A stretch of DNA of 64,000 bases, taken from assembly GCA_018417955.1 (NCBI GenBank), contig JACTVC010000023.1:738762-802761 (forward strand), in the 5' to 3' direction. This stretch comes from Laccaria trichodermophora. Lineage: Eukaryota; Basidiomycota; Agaricomycetes; Agaricales; Hydnangiaceae. The notes beneath the pieces are model-generated. The model made no database searches, was not told where the DNA came from, and was given only the letters and a program-made list of their open reading frames with translations. Both the position numbers and the translations under genes were made by a program. How positions within the stretch are numbered: position 1 is the first letter of the stretch; each line of letters begins with the position of its first letter. Of the stretch, positions 46,600-57,730 are shown piece after piece.

Positions 46600-47227
46600 T
46601 ATTCATAATAAACCAATGATACAGAAATGGCAAATGTCCACCCTTCTCACTCATTCAACTGTAGACCCATGAACCCATATACTCATTCATGATCAAGGAC
46701 ACTAAAAAACCTATAAATATCGGACAAGTGGCCCATACATGACCTGTAGAGTACCCGTACCCACAACCCCACGGGTTTACCTGTCAAAACGAGCCCAAGA
46801 ACATCCAAATCGGTTAAGAATTGAGAGAGTTCTGCCTGAGTTCAACTGGTCATTACAAAATTGTGTAGTCTAAAAAGCAGACACTACAAAGTTTTGTAGT
46901 GTAGAATTTCGGACATCAACGTATTCCGTGGGGGGTTGTCTGGTCCATGTCAAAATTACATCCAAAATTTTGGCCATTGTTGCACTAATACAAATCCAGA
47001 TGTTTTTTCAGCCGCATTTTCGGATCAGTGATGTTCACCAAGTTAGTCACAAATCTGGACATTTTTTCGGCCATATTTTCGGGGCAATGACATTCAGCAT
47101 GTTAAATACAGATCCAGATGTTTTTTTGGCCACATTTTCAGGTACTTGAAGTACTAAATTTCGGACATTGGAGCATTCTATGGGGGTTGTCTGGCCTTGT
47201 CAAAATTACATCCAAAATTTCGGACAT
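46600..47227 (-). repeat. Right arm of the large inverted repeat
   Basis: Mirror copy of 45633-46260. The arm runs without a break into the 59-bp tandem array on its right (47340-48440), which uses the same units as the arm. This suggests the inverted structure arose by inversion or duplication of one edge of the array. Confidence 0.92.
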
Positions 47228-48440
47228 TGGTGCAGTCTATGGGGATCATTATATCTGGATGGAAGTAACTTAAAAAACTTTGGACTTCAGAGCATTCTGC
47301 AGGGGGTTGTCTGGTCCATGTCAAAATTACATCCGAAACTTCGGACATTGTTGCACTAATACAAATCCAGATCTTTTTTCGGCCGCATTTTCGGATCAGT
47401 GATGTTCACCAAGTTAATCACAAATTCGGACATTTTTTCGGCCGTATTTTCGGGGCAATGTCATTCAGCATGTTAGATACAAATCCGGATGTTTTTTCGG
47501 CCGCATTTTCGGAGCAGTGACATTGACTAAGTCAACTACAACTCCGGACATTTTTTCAGCCACATTTTTGGGGTAATGACATTCAGCATGTTAAATACAA
47601 ATCCGGATGTTTTCTTGACTGCATTTTTGGGTACTTGAAGTATAAATTTCAGACATTGGAGCATTCCGTGGGGGTTGTCTGGCCCCTGTCAAAATTATGT
47701 CCAAAATTTCGGACATTGGTGCAGTCTATGGGGATTATTATATCCGGATGGAAGTAACTTAAAAAGTTTCGGACTTCAGAGCAATCCATGGGGGGGCTGT
47801 CTGGTCTGTGTCAAAATTACATCTGAAACTTCGGACATTGGTGCACTAATACAAATCCGGATGTCTTTCTGGCCACATTTTCGGAGCAGTGACGTTCACC
47901 AAGTTAATCACAAATCCGGACATTTTTTCGGCCGCATTTTCGGTGCAATGACATTCAGCATGTTAAATACAGATCTGGATGTTTTTTCGGCCGCATTTTC
48001 GGGTGTTTGAAGTTCTAAATTTCGGGCATTGAAGCATTCCACAGGGGTTGTCTGCCGCCTGTCAAAATTAAATCTGAAATTTCGGACAGTGTTGTCCTAA
48101 TACAAATCCGGATGTTTTTTCGGCCGCATTTTTGGAGCAGTGACATTTACCCAGTCAACTACAACTCTGGACATTTTTTCGGCCACATTTTTGTGGCAAT
48201 GACATTCAGCATCTTAAATACACATCCGGATGTTTTTTTCGGCCGCATTTTCGGAGCAGTGACATTAACTAAGTTAATCACAAATCCAGACATTTTTCAG
48301 CCACATTTTTGGAGCACTGGTATTCTGCATACTAGTGACAAATCCGGACCTTTCTTCAGCTGCATATTTGGGGCAGTGACATCCAACATGGCAACCACAA
48401 ATCCGGACATTTTTTCAGTCACATTTTCGGAGCACTTGCA
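47228..48440 (+). repeat. 59-bp tandem repeat array with higher-order structure
   Basis: Successive units start ACAAATCCGGA and continue with a TTTTTTCGGCCGCATTTTCGG core. Their starts at 47361, 47420, 47479, 47538 and 47597 are exactly 59 bp apart. Interruptions with GGGGGTTGTCTGG-CC-TGTCAAAATTA recur (about 47181, 47305, 47680, 47790, 48045), giving a larger composite unit. Differences between units are mostly CG/TG/CA exchanges (CGGCCGCAT, CAGCCACAT, TGGCCACAT). No real coding capacity. Confidence 0.9.
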
Positions 48441-48483
48441 GTCAGCATGTCAATGCTTCAGGTGATCTCTTCAATGGATGTGG

Positions 48484-48740
48484 CCCAACATTTGGCCATT
48501 CTGTAGATTATACTTTGGGTACCTATGGTACCATTGATTATGGCAATAACCACATCTGCAGAATATGCATTGGGCCACACATTAATACCATATGCTGTAA
48601 ACATCCATTGGTCCCAGGTATGGATCCATAGTTTCCATGTGTATTGGGCCCATTGGGGTAGCCCTATGACTTATTGGGACAATTGTCAATTTCTATTGTT
48701 ATGGTACTATAGCAACATCTATGTATACTTGTGATTGAAT
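48484..48740 (+). repeat. Terminal module copy 1 (shared with 57085 and 62640)
   Basis: The core ATTGGGCCCATTGGGGTAGC...CTATG...GGACAATTGTC...TTTCTATTGTTATGGTA matches the modules at 57085-57180 (inverted) and 62655-62765 (same orientation). It lies directly to the right of the 59-bp array, so it may be the right terminus of that element. Confidence 0.75.
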
Positions 48741-51495
48741 ATCAGAGGTGTAAATGATAGGAGACAACGTACCTGTGAGAGACCACCCTCCACAGCGCAT
48801 CTTGATCAGGGAAGGGTGTACGGAAGGAAGCTAAAGCAGAGAAAAATGTGATCTACCGCATCTCATTCAGTATGCTTGCAGGCAAAGGACTTACACATTG
48901 GGATGTTCCATGCCAGGCCTTCATTGAATTTGTTCCTTCCCACGGCAAATGACCACCTTTCGGGAGTTCTGGGTATCCACCTACAGAGAATGGAAGAAAA
49001 AACCCCATCCATATAATAAAGGGATACACATCATTTGGATGAAGCCTCATGGCTTGGGACATTCAAGTTCCTCTTTTAATCGTTCAAATTCTTCTGCTGC
49101 CCCACCATTGAGTTCCAAGTTGAGGCTCAAGGTCGGGCAGAGCATGTTGTAAAGAGTTTGTATCGCCGATGTGGCTGTCCATCAACTCTTGTATTATGTG
49201 AACATACTGCACAAGCAAGACGGAGTGTGCATTCAGCCAAAATGACAGCGGGAAAGAGACGACTTAACATTCCTTTTGACCCTTGAACTGCAAAGCGATG
49301 TGGACGTCAACTGGATAGATAATAACTAGCAAAAGCTAGTTTTCAATTGACTTTAGAAATCGCACAAGTTAGGAGTACATACTGATGATTTCACCATTGC
49401 TGCATGTAGCAAGAAAGATCACTGGGAGCAATGAGAACAACAAGTCATAAGCTTACAATGTAGAACAAAATCATCGCAGCTTCACATACCATTCTGTCCG
49501 ACGTACGACTTCTACTTCATTGTCACCCGGCTTTGAGATATGCATATACAGAAATCACTCGACTTCTTCACATTGGAAAAACACCTGTATGAAAGAATTA
49601 AAGTCACACTCATCAGTTACGACGACTCATGAGAGGTCATTTGCAATTCACCATCAAGTTCTCATTCCATTGTTGCAATGTCAAGAGTACCGGACAGATG
49701 GCAAGAGTGGACAGGCAACAGTGAGCTCGACATAGAACAAGGAGCGATGTCGATGATGGTGAGAAGCAAGTGAGAAGTAGCGGCAAGTGCCATCAAAGTG
49801 GCCGTCGGATCGAAGCAAAGAAGCCAGATCATAACCAGTGCCTATTCTTAGATTTGGCAGCATGAGAAGTGTGAGGTGCTCCGCAATTTATTTTATTTTA
49901 TAAACGACTCCGAAATGCTTTTTTCTCTACGAGGACCTAACTACAGATAGAAAATTAAATGTAGATGAGACTTGGGTGAGATATGCATACTTTGAGAGGT
50001 GTGATTTGCAAATTCTATTGAGTGCACAAAGAGTGCGCCGCCGTCGGTCTGACGCTATTTAGTGCTTCCCGACACTTTTAGTGTTCAATGGCACTTTTCC
50101 ATAGATCTCGATGTGATTCTGGCCTATTTATAGATGGCAGTGCTGAGCGACTGAGGTCTTGAAGGCCAATTACACATTGCCAAATAATTGGCCTTAGAAG
50201 GCCCCGATCACTAATCAGTGTCATGCCTTAGGTGGGGTTATTTCCTTGTTATTTCCACTCCATCACTGTGCTTCCAAGTCCAAATTTGGTGGCTTCTTTT
50301 ACTAATGTCTAAATATAGCCCGAGCATCAAGGTGTCAAGCCGCTAGGCCACTGCTGACTGAAGCGCTAGTGATCTAGCCCTTGCTGCCACCGCCAAAAGC
50401 CAGGATTCTGCACCCATTCCTCCTGCTCGGTTTGTGCACCCCCTGTCAAGTATTTTCATGACCTCTACTACTTCATAAACCTACTATGTAGGATCTGGAA
50501 CAGTTTTTCGCATTCAAAACCTCCTCAAAAAATAATTGCAGCTGCCTAGGCTAGCATGACCACATTTCTCATCCCACATTTCTCATCCCACATTTCTCAT
50601 CCCCACCCCCCACTCCCCAGCTCAATTCTGATCACATATTCAATTTGTGGTTAAAGTCGATCTGTCCTCCGCCATTGTCAGCAATGAATTTTATAACCCA
50701 GTGTTTAGGAAAATCCATATACTTGGAATTTTCTGGTGCTTGTTGTGCCTTGTTGGCAGCCCTTCACCAGAAAATGAGGGGCTCCAGTAAGAAGTATTTC
50801 TACATAAGTGTAGTCAAAAGAATTTTCAACATTGAGAGGGTGCTCAATGAATGATTCTGAATTCACCTCATGATGTGTCCACTTACTAGGCTGGGCTCCA
50901 GAGTAATACTACCTAACATCCTATAACATTTAGCAACCATGGTATTAGTATTATATGCAGAAAGAATCAATAGCAATTGAGTTGGTTTGAGTGGATGCTG
51001 AAACAGAGACAGGATGGAAATTATGGGATTGGTTGTGCAACAACTCCTGCTCAAGATTTCTGATTTCCCCTTCAATCCATACTTCTCCAAATGCCTTTGG
51101 ACATTTCAATGAAAGGCTGTAGTGTGCTACAAAAGTTTCAAGATTTGTTTTTACAGATTTCAGAGCGGGGAAAGAATTTCGTTGTTGTCATAAAACTTCT
51201 CTTATTTCTGCATTTCTGCAGTTCAACCAAACGAGAAAATTATGAATATTGGCTGTGATGTAGATCAAAGTATGAAGAATAACTCTACCAAATTGATTTT
51301 GGGATGGCATGAAGGAAAAAGTGCAAGTGAGTCAATTTTCAAATCGTGAGTTTTTCTGGAGTAAAGGTCAGACAAGACCAAAGCCATCAAAGGCTGCCAA
51401 AGATTATCATCTTAAGGATAGTAAAGATGCTTTCATCCTACAACAGCTAGAATTTCAAAAAAATCAAAGCGAATACAACTCTAGGGGCTGATTGT
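48741..51495. other. Gene-free region
   Basis: About 2.7 kb with stops in all frames and no recognisable domain. It holds a perfect 11-bp hairpin at 50162-50195 and three copies of CCACATTTCTCATC in tandem at 50560-50601. Short open frames (for example 48949-49152, 50645-50854) lack any support. Confidence 0.5.
50162..50195. repeat. Perfect 11-bp hairpin, related to one at 63716-63747
   Basis: AAGGCCAATTA pairs with TAATTGGCCTT across a 12-base loop. A similar hairpin, AGGCCAATT...AATTGGCCT, is at 63716-63747. Both lie in gene-free sequence on the two sides of the copia and foldback elements. Confidence 0.7.
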
Positions 51496-51668
51496 AGTCA
51501 TTTGGCTACCATGTGCAAACACTGAGGTAAAGTCCCCTTACTTACATTTCATTATACTTTACTGATTCACCATGTAGTTACATTATCTTTGTATAGGTGA
51601 ATCCAACAGTTGTTTGGCTACCACGCGCAAACACTGAGTTACATTATCTTTGTATAGCTAATCTTACA
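51496..51668 (+). repeat. 5' LTR, truncated (last 173 bp)
   Basis: Aligns without gaps to 56389-56561 of the 3' LTR. It contains the internal duplication CATTTGGCTACC...AAACACTGAG. The first 199 bp present in the 3' LTR are missing; unrelated sequence lies to the left of 51496. Confidence 0.9.
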
Positions 51669-51729
51669 GGTTATTGGGCCCCACACACCCTGCCTATTTT
51701 TTACTGTGTACCCCTTGCACACTGCTACT

Positions 51730-52850
51730 ATGTCCATCACCACCAATGATATCCTCCCATCAAGTGTTCCCAAGCTTGATACTACTGGCCTCAACTGGGC
51801 TGTATTTTCCCTCTGTCTCAAAGATGCCATCCAGGCTAAAGGGTTCTGGGGTCACTTCTCTGGTACCACCCCATGCCCCACTGCTGCAAACCCCTCTGCA
51901 CCCACTACTGAGGAACTTGCCACTATCAAGAAATGGGATAAGGACAAGCAGTCAGCTAGGTCCTTGCTCACCCAGAAATTGCCAGATTCTGCCCTGATGC
52001 GTGTTCGAAACAAGACATCAGTTAAGGAACACTGGGAAGCAATTACCACAGAATTTACCCAGAAAGGTGCATTCACGCAAACAGAGCTTCGCACATGCTT
52101 CTTGGACATGAAGTGCCCTGAGAAGGGCAATGTCTGAGAGTTCCTGGATTCCCTATGTGTGAAGCGTGAGGAGTTAGCAATGGTTGGCGTCGAGATCGAC
52201 ACCAAGGATTACCTTTCCACCATCATTTCATCCCTTCCTGTCTCCCTGTCCAACTTCGCCTCCAATCAGCTTGCTGCTGCTAAGCTCTATGCCACATCAA
52301 AGACCATTGATCCCGATGCCCTCATTTCCCTGATCTCTGAGCAATATGAGTGGCAGAAAGCCCAATGCTCATGTTGCTCTAATGGGAAGTCTCCCAAAGA
52401 GGACGATTGTGACAAGGCCATGTCTGCATCTGCATCCTCATCAAAGGGCGGGAAGGCAGGAGGCTGCAACCACAAATACCCTCATGGTACCTGCTGGGGG
52501 TGTGGAGGGGAAGGGCATTTTAGGGATAAATGTCCCAACAAAGTGAAGGACAGAAAGAAATCAAAAGACTCACCAAAAAGCAGCTCTGCCAATGCCGCTG
52601 TTGGCGTGAATTCAGACTCTGAATGCGAGGGGGCTTTTGCTGCTGTGGCCGTCACTGACTATGAGTCAGATGACAGCATGCCTGGCCTTCAGGCTGCATC
52701 GACTCCGATTCAGATGACAGTGTGCCTGACCTCCAGGCTGTGTCGTCCTCCAATTCAGATGACAAGCCTGAGAGTGGTGCTGTTACTGATAGCGACTGGT
52801 TCTCTGAGGCGGTGGATGAATGGGTGAGCATTGGAGGGTGTTCTGAGGGG
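51730..52850 (+). pseudogene. copia gag region
   Basis: Starts at the ATG at 51730 (MSITTNDILPSSVPKLD). It encodes a capsid-like region (KLDTTGLNWAVFSLCLKDAI; LLTQKLPDSALMRVRNKTS; HWEAITTEF), a UBN2-type gag pattern, and then a zinc knuckle CWGCGGEGHFRDKC (C-x2-C-x4-H-x4-C). A TGA at 52135 interrupts the frame inside an otherwise well-conserved stretch (after PEKGNV). The frame changes within a small imperfect repeat near 52680-52750 (GATTCAGATGACA copies), probably through a short indel. Not functional as it stands. Confidence 0.85.
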
Positions 52851-55800
52851 AGTGACTGGAATTTTGATGATCTATTCGAAGATCCTGTGCCAGCCATTGA
52901 TGCGCTGTTTGCGCTGGAGGACCCTGGCATCCCTGAACATGTTGCAGCATTTGTTAGTGCCAGTAGCAACACATGCGACACCCCATGTACCGAAGTTTAT
53001 GATTTGGGTTGCACCTCTCATATTTCCCCATACCGAAACAATCTCAAAAATTTTGTTGAGATTCCGCCAAAGTCTTTCCAAGCTGCCAACAAGCAAGATT
53101 TTCAGGCTGTTGGCAAGGGCGAGATGGTTATCAACATACCTAATGGAGTTGACATTTTGCAGCTGCACCTCATGGAAGTTCTTTATTCTCCCAAGGTTGG
53201 ATACACCCTTGTGTCTATTGGATGACTTGATGACAATGGTTTCTCAGCCACCTTTGGAGGTGGCAAGTGCACCATTGAAGGTCCTGATGGGGAAGAACTA
53301 GGTTCTGTCCCCAAGACGACCTGAGGCCTGTACAAAGTCAGTCATGAGGGGGAGTCTGCTAATGCAGCAGTGGAAGGTCTTACCTTGGAGCAACTCCATC
53401 ATCGCATGGGCCACATATCCCCAGGCATTGCAAGAAACTGGTCACTCAGGGTTTTGTTACAGGAGTTCGTCTTGTGTTTATGGCTGATGCAGAATTTTTC
53501 TGCGAATCATGTGTCTATGCTAAGGCCACAAGAAAGTTGGTTCCGAAAGCTCATGAGGGTGAGTGTGCCAAGAAGTTTGGTGAAGAGGTCCATTCAGACC
53601 TCTGGGGACCTGCTCCTGTTCAGATGAAAGGCAGACAATGTTATTATGTTATGTTCGTTGATGACTACACCTGGCTGACTCACCTTTATCTTCTTTGCAC
53701 AAAGGATGAGGCTCCTGACACCTACAAACAATTTGAGGCCTGGTCAGCAAACCGGCTTGATGCGCCATTTCATGTTCTCCATTCCAATCATGGGGGGGAG
53801 TACCTGGGAAAGGAGTTTACTGTTTACCTGAAGTCAAAGAGAGCAGCGCAGAAGCTCACTGTCCATCATACCCCTCAGCACAATGGTGTTGCAGAACGAC
53901 ACAACTGCACCATTGTTGAATGCATTCGAGCCCTTCTTCACGCTAGTGGCCTTCCCAAATATTTGTGGGGAGAAGCAGCACGCCACATTGTCTGGTTGAT
54001 GAATCACATGTTGATGAAGGCCGTTGAGGGCAAAACACCCTATGAGGCAGCCCTTGGTGTGAAGCCAGACTTGAGTGGTGTCCATGAATGGGGTGAAAAG
54101 TGCTGGATTCAGGTTGAGAAAGGGAGCAAGCTTGGTGGGCGTGTTCGTGAGGGCCGTTGGGTTGGTGTAGATGACAAGAGCAAAGGCTCTCACATCTATT
54201 GGCCTGATACAAAAACTGTGACAGTTGAGTGCAACGTTTACTATGATCCTACTAGCACATCAGTTGATTGTATTGAGGGGGAGGATTGGGAGTTTGTTGG
54301 AACAACAACTGATGGACTTACCTCAACATCACCATTCTCTTCCTCTGCTGTTACAACACCACACATCCAATCCGAACCAACTCCCGCTGAAACTCCTGCT
54401 CAAAGCGAATTTGAGGAGGAGGAACGCCGCACAAAGCACACTCGCAAACCCAGCCAATGTGTGCTCAACATACTTGCTGGGTGTGCTGTGAACTCCTCTC
54501 ACCCATCCGACCCCCTTGTCACACCTGGTGTGCAAGTGCTGCCCATCGTTGAACAGCCTCATGAGCTTGAGGGTGACAGAACTGCTGATTGGATGATGGC
54601 CGTCAACCTTGTGGAGCATGCCATGGTGGCAGAGATGAGTGAGGCTGAGGGTTTGGAACCCTGCAGCCTTGCTGAAGCAAAACATGATGTGGATTGGTTG
54701 TTTTGGGAGAAGGTGATTGTCGAGGAATTAAACACACTGGAGGAGGCTGGTACTTCGGAGCTGGTTGATCTACTGGCTGGGGCCAACCTAGTTGGGTCAA
54801 AGTGGGTTTTTTGAGTAAAGAAAGATGCAGCGGGAAATGTCATATGTTTCAAAGCATGCTTGGTTGCTCAAGGTTGCAAAACTTGCATCAATTCAGACGG
54901 TCCTCATGATGGCTGCCAAGCTGGATTTCGAGTTACATCAGATTGACATCAAGAGCACGTACTTGAATGGTGAACTTACCAAGAATGAAATCATCTACAT
55001 GGGACAGCCCCCTGGATACCCTGCACCCAACTCCTCTGAAAGGTGTGCCATCTCTTGAAGACCTTGTACAGCTTGAAGCAATTGGGTCGTTGTTGGTACC
55101 AGAAGCTTGTGGAGATCCTGGTAAAGCGCTTGGGCTTTGTTCGAAGTGACATAGACCAAGCTGTGTTCTATCGTCATGGTGGTGACAATGGTCATGCTAC
55201 CATTATCATCGTCATTCATGTCGACGACTGCACCATCACTGCATCCACTCTCTCGCTCATCATCGCCTTCAAGAGTCAGATCTCTCAACATGTAGAGATT
55301 ACTGACCTTGGAGAGCTCCACTGGCTCCTCGGCATCAAGATCAAATGCGACCATGAACACCATACCATCCACCTTTCCCAATGCTCCTACATTGAGTCTA
55401 TCATCGCACAATACAACTTCCAGGATTTGAAGCTGGTATTGACACCTATGGAGACCAGCACCCACCTTTCCACATCCCAGGCTCCAGTCACCATGCTTGA
55501 GATCACCAAAATGCGCAATGTCCCTTACCTTGAAGCAGTTGGCTCGCTCATGTACACCTCCCTCAGCACATGTCCTGACATTTCATTTGCAGTTCAGACT
55601 GTCTCTTGGTTCTCAAAGAACCCTGGTCTCACACATTGGGACACCACCAAGTGAATCTTTCACTATTTGAAGGGCACAGCGGATCTGTGGTTGTCATATG
55701 GAGCAGTGAAGGATAATCTGGTTGGGTATGCGGATGCAGATGGGAGCATGGCAGAGGATAGGCACACTATCTCTGGGTACAGATTCATGCTTCACAGGGG

Positions 55801-56182
55801 AGCAGTTTCTTGGAGTGCTAAATGGCAGGAGATCATCTCCCTCTCTACCACTGAAAGCAAGTATGTTGCCGTTACTCACACGGCAAAGGAAGCACTTTGG
55901 CTTTATTCCCTTCTCTCACAAGTCTTCCCTGGCAAACTTGACCCAACCACTCTCTTCTTGGACAATCAATCCACTGTCGCACTCGCCAAAGACCACCAGT
56001 ACCATGCTCATACCAAGCATATCAACATCTGATTCCATTTCATTCGCTATATCATTGAAAACGGTTCTATTCAACTTATTTACTACCCTACTGATGACAT
56101 GGTCGCCGACATGCTTACCAAAGCCCTTCTGTCTGCCAAAGTCAAACATTTCGCATCGCAGCTTGGACTTTCTGCACCTTGA
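52851..56182 (+). pseudogene. copia pol region (protease, integrase, reverse transcriptase, RNase H)
   Basis: Protease: the active-site motif reads YDLGCTSHISP, where D-S-G is usual. Pre-integrase: LHHRMGHIS. Integrase: CESCVYAKATRK, HSDLWGP (first Asp present), LHSNHGGEY (second catalytic Asp replaced by Asn), and HNGVAERHN (Glu present). Reverse transcriptase: WVF-stop-VKKDAAGN, HQIDIKSTYLNGEL, LKTLYSLKQLGRCWYQKL and the catalytic box VIHVDDC. RNase H: YADADGSMAEDRHTISGY, STTESKYVA and TKHINI. Stops are at about 53224, 53323, 54812, 55652 and 56030, all TGA. There are frame changes after VAQGC near 54870, where a segment appears deleted, and near 55040. The frame ends at 56182, beside the polypurine tract. 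Confidence 0.9.
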
Positions 56183-56189
56183 GGGGGAG

Positions 56190-56561
56190 TGTTGGAATAA
56201 CAAGGTGATGACGCCCTCACTACATCCATCTTCCATCATCACATGTATATTCCCCCTTGCTCACATGTTCCACTTATTTCATATTCTTTATCACTCATGA
56301 TACATTCCATGTGCACATCGCAATTCCATCTGTGCCTTTATTTACTCAGTAGTGTATATAAGTACTATACCCTACATACTCACACCTCAGTCATTTGGCT
56401 ACCACACACAAACACTGAGGTAAAGTCCCCTTACTTACATTTCATTATACTTTACTGATTCACCATGTAGTTACATTATCTTTGTATAGGTGAATCCAAC
56501 AGTCATTTGGCTACCACACACAAACACTGAGTTACATTATCTTCATATAGCTAATCTTACA
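56190..56561 (+). repeat. 3' LTR of the copia element
   Basis: 372 bp, TG at the start and CA at the end. The first 199 bp have no counterpart at the 5' side. The last 173 bp pair with 51496-51668. It contains two copies of a 30-bp internal block (56389 and about 56502). Confidence 0.9.
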
Positions 56562-57084
56562 GAGACAAAGGCAGGAATCAGGCAAATGATCCTGAAACTG
56601 CAGGAATGAGTGTACACATGTGTGATATAGGATTAGAAGGGAATGCCAGAGGCCATAGTAAAACAGTGGTATATAGCTAGATTTGGATATCTTATATAAT
56701 ATATTGATCTTTTGTCTTGAACCACCATCTTGTCAGCAGTCTTGCCATCCTCTTGCACTACATGTAGTGCTTTGTATATCTGTACTTCCTACAGTATGCA
56801 TAATCATGTTGGGCCAGCTGAGTATCTTGTAACTGCTCATTGCTCACTCATGGGTGTTGATCCCAGATCCACTCATTCTTGCCTCCTCCTTCCCTCTTGG
56901 CTTCAGCTATGCGAGAAGTTCAGAGTGAACACTTCACACATGAGTCAGATCACAGCAAACAGTACTAAGACTAGAGGTACTCAAAAAAACCTCTCACAAA
57001 CTGCCTCAGCATGCAGTATTCCAATGTGATTCAGCTGCTCACATGGAGGTGATCGTGATGGGCAGATATATGCAGGGCATTCAG
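56562..57084. other. Spacer between the copia element and the foldback element
   Basis: No gene recognised in about 520 bp. Short frames only. Confidence 0.5.
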
Positions 57085-57180
57085 CAGGTGCGCTATTGAA
57101 CCATAACAATAGAAACGGACAATTGTCCTATGGCTCATAGCGGTACACAAATGGGCCCAATGGGAATGCACGTTATGGGA
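57085..57180 (-). repeat. Terminal module copy 2: left end of the 57-63 kb foldback
   Basis: Reverse complement of the module near 62655-62765. The core CCATAACAATAGAAACGGAC, then AATTGTCCTATGGCTCATAG and the ATGGGCCCAATG that follows are almost identical. It defines the probable left end of a 5.7-kb structure. Confidence 0.85.
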
Positions 57181-57730
57181 CCATATGTGGGGCCAATGCC
57201 AGAATGATGTTTAAGGTTAAATGTTGGGCCCAACGATCCACCGAAACAAGACCCCACCAACCAATCATTTGGCCCAATTATGGTGGTATTTGGTAGCTGG
57301 AATTAGCCTAAAGGTAGTAGTTGGGCCCAATGTTGAAGGCACACGATAGCTGTATGTTTGGCCTAATGACCAGGGGAATAGGTTATGGGCTAATGTTGTG
57401 GCCAATGTATTTTCTGTGCCTAATGGCATAAGTTGGGCCCAACCGGTCACGAAGTAGCTTAAGGTGCCTATGTTAGGGACATCCTCTGTGACTGTCTATG
57501 GTTGATTGTTGGGCCTAATGGTGGGCCTGTAGGGCCTGCAAATTTTCCGGATATTGCGCTCAGGAGACATTTTGCGGAATTTCCAGATATTGCATTTCCC
57601 GGCAATTTGCTCGAATTTGCGGCATATTCTGCAGATGCTGGGGAGAAGAAATGCGGAATTTCCACATATTTCTTTTCCGGATCTTGGGCTTGAATTTGTG
57701 GAATTCCCGATGTAATCAAAATTTCGGACA
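57181..57730 (+). repeat. TTGGGCCCAA-rich subterminal region
   Basis: The palindrome TTGGGCCCAA or one-base variants recur at about 57222, 57323 and 57434. Weaker GGCCCAAT/GGCCTAAT forms fall between them at roughly 50-bp steps. Probably a degenerate subterminal tandem repeat of the foldback element. Confidence 0.6.

Larger units (their letters stand above)
51496..56561 (+). mobile_element. Degraded Ty1/copia LTR retrotransposon
   Basis: Complete pol order of a copia element (protease, integrase, reverse transcriptase, RNase H) between a truncated 5' LTR (51496-51668) and a full 3' LTR (56190-56561, starting TGTTGG and ending TTACA). A purine tract (GAGGGGGAG, 56181-56189) lies just before the 3' LTR. 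Multiple stops and frameshifts make it non-autonomous. The 5' LTR lacks its first 199 bp, so target-site duplications cannot be tested. It sits between two repeat elements. Confidence 0.95.

Noticed and set aside
45711..47149. Identical 73-residue open frames in opposite orientation
   Set aside because: They are the two arms of the inverted repeat read through 59-bp units; CG/TG synonymous differences are too few to argue for protein selection.
47168..48465. Open frames of 63-117 residues with repeated Phe/His-rich segments
   Set aside because: Repeat unit read-through in the 59-bp array; no start context or domain.
51496..56561. RIP (repeat-induced point mutation, CpA to TpA) as the cause of copia decay
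   Set aside because: The LTR differences are TG/CA pairs at former CG sites, not an excess of TA from CA; this fits CpG deamination better than ascomycete-type RIP.
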